64,000 bases of DNA from Rhodopseudomonas palustris. Its GTDB lineage: Bacteria; Pseudomonadota; Alphaproteobacteria; Rhizobiales; Xanthobacteraceae. The stretch is taken from contig NZ_QKQS01000013.1 in assembly GCF_003226555.1 (NCBI RefSeq), positions 347,890-411,889 of the forward strand, written 5' to 3'. Shown here one piece after another: positions 28,446 to 37,315 of this stretch. Each line of letters starts with the position of its first letter. The stretch's first letter is position 1. The translations under genes were made by a program, and so were the position numbers. The notes beneath the pieces were generated by a model. The model searched no databases. It was not told the DNA's origin and saw only the letters and a list, made by a program, of their open reading frames with translations.

Positions 28446-28517
28446 GTCATTGCGAGCGAAGCGAAGCAATTCAACGGAGTGCACTGCGCTGGATTGCTTC
28501 GCTTCGCTCGCAATGAC
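28446..28517. repeat. Dispersed palindromic repeat, copy 1
   Basis: Two 27-base arms, 28446-28472 and 28491-28517, are inverted copies (26 of 27 bases match) around an 18-base spacer. The arm begins GTCATTGCGAGCGAAGCGAA. A second element with the same terminal sequences is at 61912-61994. It lies between the convergent ends of alr and the small membrane protein, so the folded RNA could also terminate both transcripts. Confidence 0.85.
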
Positions 28518-28538
28518 GGATGGGCCTCGCTTCACTTC

Positions 28539-28799
28539 TCAATCTTCGTGCACCAGAAACAGGAACCCGGTGATCGCCGCCATGAAGGCGAACGACCCGG
28601 CGACGCCGACCACGAAGATGATCCGCACCAGGGTCGGCGCCTCGCTGGTGGCGATTACGCCCGCCAGACCGAAGTAATTCTTGAACAGCACGATGCCGGC
28701 GAACAGCGCACCGAACGCCGCCCCCATGCCGAAATGGCCGGCGACCTGCAGCCACTTGCGGCGCTCGTAGTCCCGCTTGTCCCGATCGTCACGCATCAT
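28539..28799 (-). CDS. Small two-helix membrane protein, unknown function
   Basis: An 86-residue protein with a charged N-terminus MMRDDRDKRDYERRKWLQ and two hydrophobic helices, about residues 24-43 and 60-83, ending LVHED. There is no recognised domain. The position between alr and radA appears conserved in relatives from memory, but this is not verified. An ATG one codon later is an equally good start. Confidence 0.75.
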   Translation of the reverse strand: MMRDDRDKRDYERRKWLQVAGHFGMGAAFGALFAGIVLFKNYFGLAGVIATSEAPTLVRIIFVVGVAGSFAFMAAITGFLFLVHED

Positions 28800-28862
28800 C
28801 GGACTATTCTAATGCGCTTTCGGCCGAGCCCACTATGGATTCGCACGCAAGCAGCACTGTTG

Positions 28863-29255
28863 TCAGTGCTTCGAGAACAAGTCGCGCAGCCGGCACAGCG
28901 TGGTGGTGATGTCGAAGCGCTGGTCGGGCAGCGTCTCGCCCTTGATGATGAGATCGATCGCAGTCGCCGGGTCGGTCTCGCCGGTCAGCAGCACGTCGGC
29001 GCCGCGCTTCTTCATGTGGCGGACATAGCCGTCGCCGGCGCTGCCCGCGACGATCAGTTCGATGCCGTCGAGCGGATGCGGCCCGTCGTCCTTGAAATAG
29101 TGCGGCAGCTGTTCCTTGGTCAGTTCGACACGCGACGGCGGCGGCAGCGGCCGGCCGTCGCGATGATCCGAAAGATCGTACACCATCCAGCGCGACGCCT
29201 GCCCGGCATGGCCGCTGATCGTGGCCCAGTCCTGGGTCGGAATGGCGATCTTCAT
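28863..29255 (-). CDS. NifX/NifB C-terminal-like (dinitrogenase cofactor-binding family) protein
   Basis: A 130-residue protein of the dinitrogenase iron-molybdenum cofactor biosynthesis fold. The N-terminus MKIAIPTQDWATISGHAGQA and the segment IELIVAGSAGDGYVRHMKKRGADVLLTGE match the NifX/NifY/VnfX and stand-alone NifB-C pattern. Members bind metal-cluster precursors. No nif genes surround it, so a role in nitrogenase is not supported locally, and it may serve another metal cluster. The ATG at 29255 is preferred because the upstream 20 codons do not match the family. Confidence 0.8.
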   Translation of the reverse strand: MKIAIPTQDWATISGHAGQASRWMVYDLSDHRDGRPLPPPSRVELTKEQLPHYFKDDGPHPLDGIELIVAGSAGDGYVRHMKKRGADVLLTGETDPATAIDLIIKGETLPDQRFDITTTLCRLRDLFSKH

Positions 29256-29403
29256 GTCCGATGTTTCCCGAGCGCGCTCCAGGCGAACGCCCGAGCTCAC
29301 AGCATTCTCGATCAAACGGCAGCGCCTGTCTGCTGGACCGTTGACGAATAGAACAAACTATGAACATCAATAACGCATCTATCCCGGTCCAGCCGAGCAC
29401 GCG

Positions 29404-30861
29404 ATGGCCAAAGCCTCCTCTTCCTTCGTCTGTCAAAACTGCGGTGCCGCGTTCAATCGCTGGCAGGGCAAATGCGAGGCGTGCGGCGAGTGGAATACGC
29501 TGGTCGAGGAAGCCGGTGACAATGCCGTGCCGGTGTCGATCCGCGCCAAGCGGCGCGGCCGGACGTTTAGGCTGGAATCGCTGGCCGGCAAGAGCAACGA
29601 CGCCCCTCGCCTGCCCTCCGGCATGGCCGAGCTCGACCGCGTCACCGGCGGCGGCTTCGTGCGCGGCTCGGTGCTGCTGGTCGGCGGCGATCCCGGCATC
29701 GGTAAGTCGACGCTGCTGACCCAGGCCACCAGCCTGATGGCCAAGGCCGGGCATCGCACCGTGTACATCTCCGGCGAAGAAGCGATCGCGCAGGTGCGGC
29801 TGCGCGCCGAACGGCTGGGCCTCGCCGCCGCGCCGGTCGAACTCGCCGCCGAGACTTCGGTGGAAGACATCATCGCAACCCTTTCTGAAGGCACGACGCC
29901 GAAGCTGATCGTCATCGACTCGATCCAGACGATGTGGACCGACACGGTCGAATCCGCGCCCGGCACGGTGACCCAGGTCCGCGCCGCGGCGCAGGCGCTG
30001 ATCCGCTTCGCCAAGAAGACCGGCGCCGCGATCATCCTGGTCGGCCACGTCACCAAGGATGGCCAGATCGCCGGCCCGCGCGTGGTCGAGCACATGGTCG
30101 ACGCGGTGCTGTCGTTCGAAGGCGAAGGCTCGCAGCAGTTCCGCATCCTGCGCTCGGTCAAGAACCGCTTCGGCCCGACCGACGAGATCGGCGTGTTCGA
30201 GATGACTGGCCTGGGCTTGCGCGAAGTCAGTAACCCGTCGGAGCTGTTTCTGTCCGAGCGCGACCTCGGCTCACCGGGCACCGCCGTATTTGCCGGGATC
30301 GAGGGCACTCGGCCTGTGCTGGTCGAATTACAGGCACTGGTGGCACCCTCCACGCTCGGCACCCCGCGGCGCGCGGTTGTCGGATGGGATTCGGCGCGGC
30401 TGTCGATGGTGCTCGCGGTGCTGGAGGCGCATTGCGGCGTCAAGCTGGGTGGCTACGACGTCTACTTCAACGTGGCCGGCGGTCTGCGCATCAACGAACC
30501 CGCAGCCGACCTGGCCGCAGCCGCGGCGCTGGTGTCATCGCTGGCGAACGCGCCGCTGCCGACCGATGCCGTCTATTTCGGCGAGATCTCGCTGTCGGGG
30601 GCCGTGCGCCCCGTGGCGCAGACCCCGGCGCGGCTGAAGGAAGCTGCCAAGCTCGGCTTTGCCCGCGCGGTGCTGCCGGAACAGACCCGGGGCGATTCCC
30701 CAGCCGATGCCGGTCTGACGCTGCAATCGGTCGGCGGCCTCTCCAGCCTGGTCGCGGACATCGCGGCGCGCGGCACGCGGCGCGGTGGTGACGACAGTAC
30801 GCCGCGGACGAAAGCTGCCTCAAATGCAACACCGGCGCGATTCCGGCGCCAGGAGGGTTGA
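29404..30861 (+). CDS. radA: DNA repair protein RadA
   Basis: RecA-like ATPase that promotes branch migration in recombinational repair. The N-terminal zinc finger is CQNCGAAFNRWQGKCEACGEW, Walker A is VGGDPGIGKSTLLTQ, the RadA-specific KNRFG motif is in LRSVKNRFGPTDEIG, and a C-terminal Lon-protease-like domain starts near residue 285 (LVELQALVAPSTLGTPRR). Length is 485 residues; the tail after about 455 is low complexity. Its start is 148 bases from the divergent NifX-like gene. CvpA and purF follow downstream. Confidence 0.96.
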   Translation: MAKASSSFVCQNCGAAFNRWQGKCEACGEWNTLVEEAGDNAVPVSIRAKRRGRTFRLESLAGKSNDAPRLPSGMAELDRVTGGGFVRGSVLLVGGDPGIGKSTLLTQATSLMAKAGHRTVYISGEEAIAQVRLRAERLGLAAAPVELAAETSVEDIIATLSEGTTPKLIVIDSIQTMWTDTVESAPGTVTQVRAAAQALIRFAKKTGAAIILVGHVTKDGQIAGPRVVEHMVDAVLSFEGEGSQQFRILRSVKNRFGPTDEIGVFEMTGLGLREVSNPSELFLSERDLGSPGTAVFAGIEGTRPVLVELQALVAPSTLGTPRRAVVGWDSARLSMVLAVLEAHCGVKLGGYDVYFNVAGGLRINEPAADLAAAAALVSSLANAPLPTDAVYFGEISLSGAVRPVAQTPARLKEAAKLGFARAVLPEQTRGDSPADAGLTLQSVGGLSSLVADIAARGTRRGGDDSTPRTKAASNATPARFRRQEG

Positions 30862-31074
30862 AGCGGCGTGACGTTTGCAGGGCGCACAGCTATACAACGC
30901 CCGCGCAAGCTGAACGTATCCGGCCACCAAGCCTTAACCCAGCGGAACATTGCTGTGACGAGGCACACCGGAACAGTTTTCTGACCTTGCGCCGCGTGCC
31001 ATACCACCGTCACCTGTGCCGACCCCGTGCACGCCGATTCGCCGTTGTGCTGACCGAGCGGACCTGACCTGCCG

Positions 31075-31710
31075 ATGCCGATTACCATCCTCGATCTCGT
31101 TGTTCTCGCGGTGATGTTGGTGTCGGGCCTATTGGCGATGGTGCGCGGCTTCATGCGCGAAGTGCTGTCGATCGCGGCCTGGGGCGCCGCGGCTCTGGTG
31201 ACGCTGTACGCGTTCCAGAAGCTGATGCCGATGGCGCGGACCTATTTCTCGTCCGAGACGGTCGCCGCCGTGGTGGTGATCGCCGGCGTGTTCCTCGGCA
31301 CTCTGATCATCGTGTCGATCATCACGGTGCGGATCTCGGACATGATCCTGGATTCGCGCATTGGCGCGCTCGACCGCACGCTCGGCTTCCTGTTCGGCCT
31401 CGCCCGCGGCCTTTTGATCGTGGTGGTGGCGTATCTGTTCTTCAACTGGCTCGTGCCGGACAAGCAGCGGCCCGAATGGGTCACCAACGCGAAGTCGCGC
31501 ACCGTCCTGCAAGGAACCGGTGACTGGCTGATGACGCTCTTGCCGGACGACCCTGAAAATACCATTTTGAAGCGGTTCAAGAAGAACAAGCCGGAAGACG
31601 ATCAGCAGCAGTCCGACGATTCGGCCGCTCCTGGAACTAATGACGGCTACAGCAAACCTGCCCGCGACGGCCTGAAAAAGCTGATAGAGGGCAAACCGGC
31701 CACGCGCTGA
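31075..31710 (+). CDS. cvpA: CvpA family membrane protein
   Basis: A 211-residue inner-membrane protein with four hydrophobic segments (about residues 5-25, 30-50, 62-85 and 100-125) and the CvpA-like opening ITILDLVVLAVMLVSGLLAM. A hydrophilic cytoplasmic tail follows, with an Asp/Gln-rich stretch. CvpA was linked to colicin V production and later to envelope and biofilm phenotypes; the molecular role is unknown. It lies immediately upstream of purF, a linkage widely conserved in proteobacteria. Confidence 0.92.
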   Translation: MPITILDLVVLAVMLVSGLLAMVRGFMREVLSIAAWGAAALVTLYAFQKLMPMARTYFSSETVAAVVVIAGVFLGTLIIVSIITVRISDMILDSRIGALDRTLGFLFGLARGLLIVVVAYLFFNWLVPDKQRPEWVTNAKSRTVLQGTGDWLMTLLPDDPENTILKRFKKNKPEDDQQQSDDSAAPGTNDGYSKPARDGLKKLIEGKPATR

Positions 31711-31733
31711 GCGTGTCCCACATGAAAGGCGCG

Positions 31734-33263
31734 ATGGACGCGATGCCCAGCTCTTCCGACGACGCCGCAACGCCCGCTTCGGACGCTCGCGACCACCATA
31801 TCTTCGACGAGACCGTTTTCGACACCGACGGTGACACGCTGCGCGAAGAGTGCGGCGTGTTCGGCATTTTCGGGCACCCCGATGCCGCCGCGATCACCGC
31901 GCTGGGGCTGCACGCCCTGCAGCACCGCGGCCAGGAAGCCGCCGGCATCGTCTCGTTCGACAACGGCCGGTTTCATTCCGAACGCCGGCTCGGCCTCGTC
32001 GGTGACACCTTCTCCCGCGCCGACGTGATCGCCCGCCTGCCCGGCACCTCGGCGATCGGCCACGTCCGTTATTCGACCACCGGCGAGACCATCCTGCGCA
32101 ACGTGCAGCCGCTGTTCGCCGAGCTCAACGCCGGCGGCTTCGCGGTCGGCCACAACGGCAATCTCACCAACGGCCTGACGCTGCGCCGTGAGCTGATCCG
32201 CAGCGGCGCGATCATGCAGTCGACCACCGACACCGAGGTGATCCTGCATCTGGTCGCGCACTCCAAGAAGACGCGGTTCATCGAACGCTTCATCGAGTCG
32301 CTGCGCGCGCTGGAAGGCGCCTATTCGCTGGTGTCGCTGACCAACAAGAAGCTGGTCGGCGCCCGCGATCCGCTCGGCATTCGGCCCCTGGTGCTCGGCG
32401 AACTCGACGGCTGCCCGATCCTGGCGTCGGAAACCTGTGCGCTCGACATCATCGGCGCGCATTACGTCCGCGACGTCGAGCCCGGCGAAGTCGTGGTGTT
32501 CGATCGCCACGGCGTCACCAGCCACAAGCCGTTCCCACCGCAGCCTCCCCGCCCTTGCATCTTCGAATACATCTACTTCGCGCGGCCGGATTCGATCGTC
32601 GGCGGCCGTTCGGTGTACGACGTCCGCAAGGCGTTCGGCGCCCAGCTCGCCCTCGAGAGCCACGTCGAATCCGACGTCATCGTGCCGGTGCCGGATTCCG
32701 GCGTGCCGGCGGCGATCGGCTATTCGCGGCAATCCGGCGTGCCGTTCGAGCTCGGCATCATCCGCAACCACTATGTCGGCCGCACCTTCATCCAGCCGAC
32801 CCAGAGCGTGCGCGAACTCGGCGTGCGGATGAAGCACTCGGCCAACCGCGCCGCGATCGAAGGCAAGCGGATCGTGCTGATCGACGACAGTCTCGTCCGC
32901 GGCACCACCTCGAAGAAGATCGTCAAGATGATGCGCGATGCCGGTGCTCGCGAGGTACACTTCCGCATCGCCTCGCCGCCGATCACCCATCCCGACTATT
33001 ACGGCATCGACACGCCTGACCGCGCCGGCCTGCTCGCCGCGACGCATTCGCTCGACGAGATGCGCGACCTGATCGGTGCCGACACGCTGGCCTTCCTGTC
33101 GGTCGACGGCATCTATCGCGCGATGGGCGAACCGGGCCGCGATCCGGCGTTGCCGAAGTTCACCGACCACTGCTTTACCGGCGACTATCCGACCGGCCTC
33201 ACCGATCTCAATCAGACCGAGGCAACGCCGCGGCAATTGTCGTTGCTGGCCGAAGCGAGCTGA
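31734..33263 (+). CDS. purF: Amidophosphoribosyltransferase PurF
   Basis: First committed enzyme of purine synthesis, making phosphoribosylamine from PRPP and glutamine. A propeptide of about 40 residues precedes the nucleophile cysteine in REECGVFGIFGHPDA. The glutaminase domain shows HALQHRGQEAAGIVSF and GHVRYSTTGET, and the PRPP loop is RIVLIDDSLVRGTTSKKIV. The length of about 509 residues is normal. Start choice is uncertain among GTG 31713 and ATGs at 31722, 31734 and 31743. An AAAGG before 31734 tips the balance slightly. The start is close to cvpA in all cases, implying an operon. Confidence 0.94.
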   Translation: MDAMPSSSDDAATPASDARDHHIFDETVFDTDGDTLREECGVFGIFGHPDAAAITALGLHALQHRGQEAAGIVSFDNGRFHSERRLGLVGDTFSRADVIARLPGTSAIGHVRYSTTGETILRNVQPLFAELNAGGFAVGHNGNLTNGLTLRRELIRSGAIMQSTTDTEVILHLVAHSKKTRFIERFIESLRALEGAYSLVSLTNKKLVGARDPLGIRPLVLGELDGCPILASETCALDIIGAHYVRDVEPGEVVVFDRHGVTSHKPFPPQPPRPCIFEYIYFARPDSIVGGRSVYDVRKAFGAQLALESHVESDVIVPVPDSGVPAAIGYSRQSGVPFELGIIRNHYVGRTFIQPTQSVRELGVRMKHSANRAAIEGKRIVLIDDSLVRGTTSKKIVKMMRDAGAREVHFRIASPPITHPDYYGIDTPDRAGLLAATHSLDEMRDLIGADTLAFLSVDGIYRAMGEPGRDPALPKFTDHCFTGDYPTGLTDLNQTEATPRQLSLLAEAS

Positions 33264-33278
33264 GCTGCGATCCTTCCG

Positions 33279-33312
33279 AACGCCGTCCCCGGGCGTCCCG
33301 GCGGCGGCGTTC
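33279..33312 (+). terminator. Possible terminator after purF
   Basis: An 8-bp stem (GAACGCCG with its complement) surrounds a C/G-rich loop, with GCTTTG after it, 16 bases past the purF stop. It is plausible but the U-tract is weak. Confidence 0.4.
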
Positions 33313-33415
33313 GCTTTGAAGGGTCCCGTGTTCGAAGATACCTCTTTTAGAGGATGGCTCCGCCGGTCCGGTCCGCGTATGACAATGCGCGATATATCTT
33401 AAGCCGGACATCCTC

Positions 33416-34159
33416 ATGACCCAACCTCTCGCTTCCCGTATTGCTCTCGTCACCGGCGCCTCGCGCGGCATCGGCTACGCCACCGCCAAGTCGCTCGCCA
33501 AGGCCGGCGCGCATGTCATCGCCGTGGCCCGCACCCAGGGCGGACTCGAAGAGCTCGACGACGAGGTGCGGAAGGACGGCGGTCATCCGCTGACGCTGGT
33601 CCCGCTCGATCTCACCGACTACCAGGCGATCGGCCGCCTCGGCGGCACGATCTACGAACGCCACGGCAAGCTCGACGTGCTGGTCGGCAATGCTGGGATT
33701 GCCGGACCGTCGTCGCCGCTCGGCCATATCGACCTGAAGCCGTGGCTCGACGTCATCGGCATCAACCTGAACGTGAACTTCCAGCTCGTCCGCTGCATGG
33801 AACCGCTGCTGCGCGCCTCGGATGCCGGCCGTGCGGTGTTCCTGACGTCCCGCGCCGGAGGCAAGGCACCCGGCTACCGCGGCCCCTACGCGGCCTCGAA
33901 AGCAGCGTTGGAGACATTGGTTCAGGTTTGGGCCAAGGAAGTCGTCAATACCACGCCGATTCGCATCAACCTGTTCGATCCCGGCCCGACCCGCACCAAG
34001 CTCCGCGCCAACGTCATGCCCGGCGAAGATCCGGAGACCCTGCCGACGCCGGATCAGGCCGCAGAGCTGCTGCTGCCGCTGTGCCTGCCGTCCTTCACCG
34101 AAACTGGCAAGCTGTTCGACGGCCCCTCTCGTTCCCTGAAAGACCCGCAGGCCGATTGA
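33416..34159 (+). CDS. SDR family oxidoreductase
   Basis: A 247-residue classical short-chain dehydrogenase/reductase. The cofactor site VTGASRGIGYATAKSL, the NAG-equivalent VLVGNAGIAGPSSP and the catalytic tyrosine-lysine pair in YRGPYAASKAALETL are all present. The C-terminal region ends with CLPSFTETGKLFDGPSRSLK. It resembles the YciK-like group but the substrate cannot be inferred. It follows purF after about 150 bases and has its own GGACATCC-type leader, so a shared message is uncertain. Confidence 0.88.
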   Translation: MTQPLASRIALVTGASRGIGYATAKSLAKAGAHVIAVARTQGGLEELDDEVRKDGGHPLTLVPLDLTDYQAIGRLGGTIYERHGKLDVLVGNAGIAGPSSPLGHIDLKPWLDVIGINLNVNFQLVRCMEPLLRASDAGRAVFLTSRAGGKAPGYRGPYAASKAALETLVQVWAKEVVNTTPIRINLFDPGPTRTKLRANVMPGEDPETLPTPDQAAELLLPLCLPSFTETGKLFDGPSRSLKDPQAD

Positions 34160-34238
34160 CTTCGCCCCGGCAGCGCGATTGACTGACTGCGAGCGGAGGA
34201 AAACATCCGCAGTCAATCGCCATTCCTAGGGGGAAATG

Positions 34239-35471
34239 ATGAGAGTAGTCTTCTCACGCCGTTACGCTATGGCCATCGCGATGGCGAGCGTCGCCTTCGC
34301 AGCGCCCGCACTCGCCCAGACCAAGGACAAGAACGTCAAAATCGGCGTGCTCAACGACATGTCGAGCCTGTACGCCGACATCGGCGGGCCGAACTCGGTG
34401 GTGGCGGCCAAGATGGCGGTCGAGGATTCCGGCCTCGCCAAGAAGGGCTGGACCATCGACGTGATCAGCGCCGATCACCAGAACAAGCCGGATATCGGCG
34501 CCAATATCGCGCGGCAATGGTACGACATCGACAAGGTCGACATGATCACCGACACGCCGAACTCCGGCGTCGCGCTCGCAGTCAGCAATGTCAGCAAGGA
34601 AAAGAACGGCATCCTGATGAACTCGGGCGGCGCCAGCGCCGACCTGACGGGCAAGCAGTGCACGCCCAACACCATCTCGATGACTTACGACACCTACATG
34701 CTGGCGCACGGCACCGGCGCAGCCATGACCAAAGCCGGCGGCAAGACCTGGTTCTTCCTGACGTCCGACTACGCGTTCGGCCACGCACTCGAACGTGACA
34801 CCACCGCGGTCATCAACGCCAACGGTGGCAAGGTGGTCGGCAGCGTCAGGCATCCGCTGAACACCCCGGACTTCTCCTCGTTCCTGCTGCAGGCGCAGGC
34901 CTCCAAGGCCAACGTCATCGGCCTTGCCAATGCCGGTGGCGACACCACCAACGCGATCAAGCAGGCGGCCGAATTCGGCATCGTCCAGGGCGGCCAGAAG
35001 CTGGCAGCGCTGCTGCTGTTCATCAACGACGTCCACTCGCTCGGGCTGAAGACCGCACAGGGCCTCACCTTCACCGTGTCGTACTACTGGGATCACAACG
35101 ACCAGGGCCGGGCATTCGCCAAGCGCTTCCAGGAGCGCGCCAGAAACCACGAGATGCCCTCGATGACCCAGGCCGGCGTGTATGCCGCCGTGCTGCACTA
35201 TCTCAAGACGCTGGAGCAGATGGGCGGCAACCCGCACGACGGCAAGATGGTGGTCGCCGAGATGAAGAAGCTGCCGACCGATGATCCGGTGTTCGGCAAA
35301 GGCTCGATCCGCGAAGACGGCCGCGCCATGCACCCGGCATTCCTGTACGAGGTCAAGAAGCCCTCGGAGTCGAAGGGAGCGTGGGACTACTTCAAGCTGA
35401 TCTCGGAGATCCCGGCCGATCAAGTGGCGGTGCCGCTGGGAGAGAGCACCTGCCCGCTGATTAAGAAGTAG
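34239..35471 (+). CDS. ABC transporter substrate-binding protein (branched-chain amino acid type)
   Basis: A roughly 410-residue periplasmic binding protein of the Leu/Ile/Val-binding (Peripla_BP_6) class. A signal peptide ends near AAPALAQT, followed by VKIGVLNDMSSLYADIGGPN, which is the characteristic N-lobe start. Related proteins bind amino acids, aromatic acids or amides. Two ATGs at 34236 and 34239 share a GGGGG site, with better spacing to the second. No permease or ATPase gene is adjacent, so it is an orphan receptor that must use a transporter elsewhere. A 15-bp hairpin follows. Confidence 0.9.
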   Translation: MRVVFSRRYAMAIAMASVAFAAPALAQTKDKNVKIGVLNDMSSLYADIGGPNSVVAAKMAVEDSGLAKKGWTIDVISADHQNKPDIGANIARQWYDIDKVDMITDTPNSGVALAVSNVSKEKNGILMNSGGASADLTGKQCTPNTISMTYDTYMLAHGTGAAMTKAGGKTWFFLTSDYAFGHALERDTTAVINANGGKVVGSVRHPLNTPDFSSFLLQAQASKANVIGLANAGGDTTNAIKQAAEFGIVQGGQKLAALLLFINDVHSLGLKTAQGLTFTVSYYWDHNDQGRAFAKRFQERARNHEMPSMTQAGVYAAVLHYLKTLEQMGGNPHDGKMVVAEMKKLPTDDPVFGKGSIREDGRAMHPAFLYEVKKPSESKGAWDYFKLISEIPADQVAVPLGESTCPLIKK

Positions 35472-35494
35472 CAGCTGGCAACGCTGATCACGAC

Positions 35495-35531
35495 AATGAT
35501 GATGGCCGGCCCGATCCCGGCCATCATCATT
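35495..35531 (+). terminator. Long hairpin after the ABC binding protein gene
   Basis: A perfect 15-bp stem (35495-35509 with 35517-35531) closes a seven-base loop 23 bases past the stop. There is no U-tract on the plus strand. The stem can protect the message end or terminate transcription. Confidence 0.65.
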
Positions 35532-35566
35532 CCTGGTGCTCCATTCAACTAAATTCGCCCTCTCAA

Positions 35567-36151
35567 TCAGTCGACCGGCTTCGTCATCTGCCGATACGCT
35601 TCGCCGCCGAGCTCGACAAATCCGAGACGATGATACAGCCTGCGGGCCCGATCATTCGACGACTGCACCGACAGAGTCAGTCGTCCCACATTCATCTGTT
35701 TTGCCACGCTGGCTAAACCATCAATCACCGCTCGCCCGACACCGTCTCCTCGCGCGGCGGGAAGCAGCGCGATATCGATGATCCGCAGCGCTTGGCCATC
35801 CCGGCACTGCCGCGCGGCACCCGGCTCGAGTCGGGCTACATCGCGCGATACGGCCACCGCCTCCTCGATCGCGACAACGATCCTGCCGACCGCCACGTCC
35901 CGGTCCGAAATGACGAAGTATTCGGCATCGGGAAAACTGCGCAGATAGCCGATCCGCCGCGCGTCGAACTGCTGCGCGAGTAGCCCCGCGAGCATCGGTT
36001 CGGGCAACTCCATATCATCGAACTCCGTTCGCAAGATCTCATCCGACAGGCCCCGACAGAAAGCATCGTCCGTCGGCCGCATTGGACGAACCGATAGCCC
36101 CGCAACAGCCAGCTTGAAATGCGCCGCGATACGAGCCACGGCCACCTCCAA
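35567..36151 (-). CDS. GNAT family N-acetyltransferase
   Basis: A protein of about 194 residues with a C-terminal GNAT domain. LSVRPMRPTDDAFCRGL begins the fold (residues 20-36), the strand FVISDRDVAVGRIVVAIE follows, and the acetyl-CoA loop is LPAARGDGVGRAVIDGL near residue 135. The last blocks LTLSVQSSNDRARRLYHRLGF and ELGGEAYRQM are typical of the family. The acceptor is unknown. It is next to, and divergent from, the DUF6916-like gene and the tail-collar gene, so a modifying role in that cluster is possible but unproven. Confidence 0.85.
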   Translation of the reverse strand: MEVAVARIAAHFKLAVAGLSVRPMRPTDDAFCRGLSDEILRTEFDDMELPEPMLAGLLAQQFDARRIGYLRSFPDAEYFVISDRDVAVGRIVVAIEEAVAVSRDVARLEPGAARQCRDGQALRIIDIALLPAARGDGVGRAVIDGLASVAKQMNVGRLTLSVQSSNDRARRLYHRLGFVELGGEAYRQMTKPVD

Positions 36152-36302
36152 TTCAATCGGCGCCGCAAGCTTTGAGGCGGCTCATTGACGCCGACTACAT
36201 GTCCTACACTAATCGAATGCTACAGCGTTCACGACCACGCACGCGGCTCGAACGTTCTCGTTCGCGGCGCAATCGCCTTTCAACAACCAATCGAGGCTCC
36301 AG

Positions 36303-36590
36303 ATGTACCTGATGAAGCCTGAAGACTTCGAACCCTGGGTCGGGCGGGCAGTCCGTGTCGCCACCGTCCCCGAGCCTGTTGAACTCACGCTCGTCAGACT
36401 GCAACGCAAGCCGGTCTTCGTCGGCGTCGAGCGCGAGCCGTTCAGCCTGTTTTTCGAGTCCTCGGAAGACGTGTACCTGATCGATGCCGCCTACGAATTC
36501 GATTGCGGTCGTGGCGGCCCCTACACGATCCTGATTTCCCAGCTGCAGCCCAAGAATGGCCGAAGACGCTACCAGGCAGTCTTCAATTGA
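36303..36590 (+). CDS. DUF6916-like small protein
   Basis: A 95-residue protein, MYLMKPEDFEPWVGRAV, with the pattern (FFESSEDVYLIDAAYEF, GPYTILISQLQPKNGRRRYQ) that I associate with DUF6916, a small domain of unknown function often beside tail-collar genes. That name is from memory and not checked. It has no signal peptide or helix long enough for the membrane. It converges on the tail-collar gene and is divergent from the GNAT gene. Confidence 0.7.
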   Translation: MYLMKPEDFEPWVGRAVRVATVPEPVELTLVRLQRKPVFVGVEREPFSLFFESSEDVYLIDAAYEFDCGRGGPYTILISQLQPKNGRRRYQAVFN

Positions 36591-36682
36591 AGCGAACTAT
36601 TCAATTCCGACAAACATGAGCGGTCAGTCAACGCCACTGCCGACAGTGGCGCTGACATCGCGATCTCGTTAATTCCTCCGGC

Positions 36683-37315
36683 TCATCCGTGTTGCGGATA
36701 GATACCGGCGAGGCAGATATTGGTGCGGAGCGCCAGATAGGGAGGCAGGGTCTCGATCGGCACATTGTTGCCGGTATTTCCGATCTGAACCGTGCCGCCG
36801 GTGATTCCGCCACCGCCGCTGACGCCACCGAGATTAACCGGCGTGCCCGAGGTGCCCGCTGGCGCATAGATCTTCGGCTGCGCTGCACCGCCCGGAGCCG
36901 TATTCGCCAACTGAGAGCCCGCCGCCGGCGTGGCCGTCAGCGACGCTGCCGGAGCACCTGTCAGCGCCTGAACGGCCACCGCCGAACCGCCGCCACCGCC
37001 CGTCGGCGTGAATACCGCCGCATGCGAATGTGCCGGTAGATTGACCTGAGTGAGCGTGACGCGCTCGACGCCGTCATGGGCGCCCCATGCGTAGTTACTC
37101 AGCCCCGGCCCCTGCCCCGCGCCGATGATCACCCGTGACTGCAGATTTGGAAGCTGGAACGTCGTCCGCCCATCACCACCAAACGTCGCGCCGATCAGCG
37201 CGAACAGCGCCTGGTTCTGGTTGACAGTGAATGTCTGCCCCGCTGCGACCGCCCAATCGATCGGCGCAAAGTTAAAACTGACCTGCATAATCTGACCAAT
37301 GAATGCCTCAGCCAT
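36683..37315 (-). CDS. Phage tail collar domain / microcystin-dependent-type protein
   Basis: A 210-residue protein. Its first 80 residues are a tail-collar domain: MAEAFIGQIMQVSFNFAPID, WAVAAGQTFTVNQNQALFAL and FQLPNLQSRVIIGAGQGPGL. A Gly/Ala-rich middle follows, and the C-terminal block VPIETLPPYLALRTNICLAG is the standard ending of microcystin-dependent proteins (MdpB-like). Such proteins derive from phage tail fibre collars, but stand-alone genes are found in bacteria without a full prophage, and their function is unclear. No other phage structural genes are near. Composition in this area is lower in GC, which suggests transfer. Confidence 0.88.
   Translation of the reverse strand: MAEAFIGQIMQVSFNFAPIDWAVAAGQTFTVNQNQALFALIGATFGGDGRTTFQLPNLQSRVIIGAGQGPGLSNYAWGAHDGVERVTLTQVNLPAHSHAAVFTPTGGGGGSAVAVQALTGAPAASLTATPAAGSQLANTAPGGAAQPKIYAPAGTSGTPVNLGGVSGGGGITGGTVQIGNTGNNVPIETLPPYLALRTNICLAGIYPQHG

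Noticed and set aside
36683-37315. A prophage remnant around the tail-collar gene
   Set aside because: Apart from the collar domain there is no integrase, terminase, capsid or tail gene and no attachment-site duplication that I could see.
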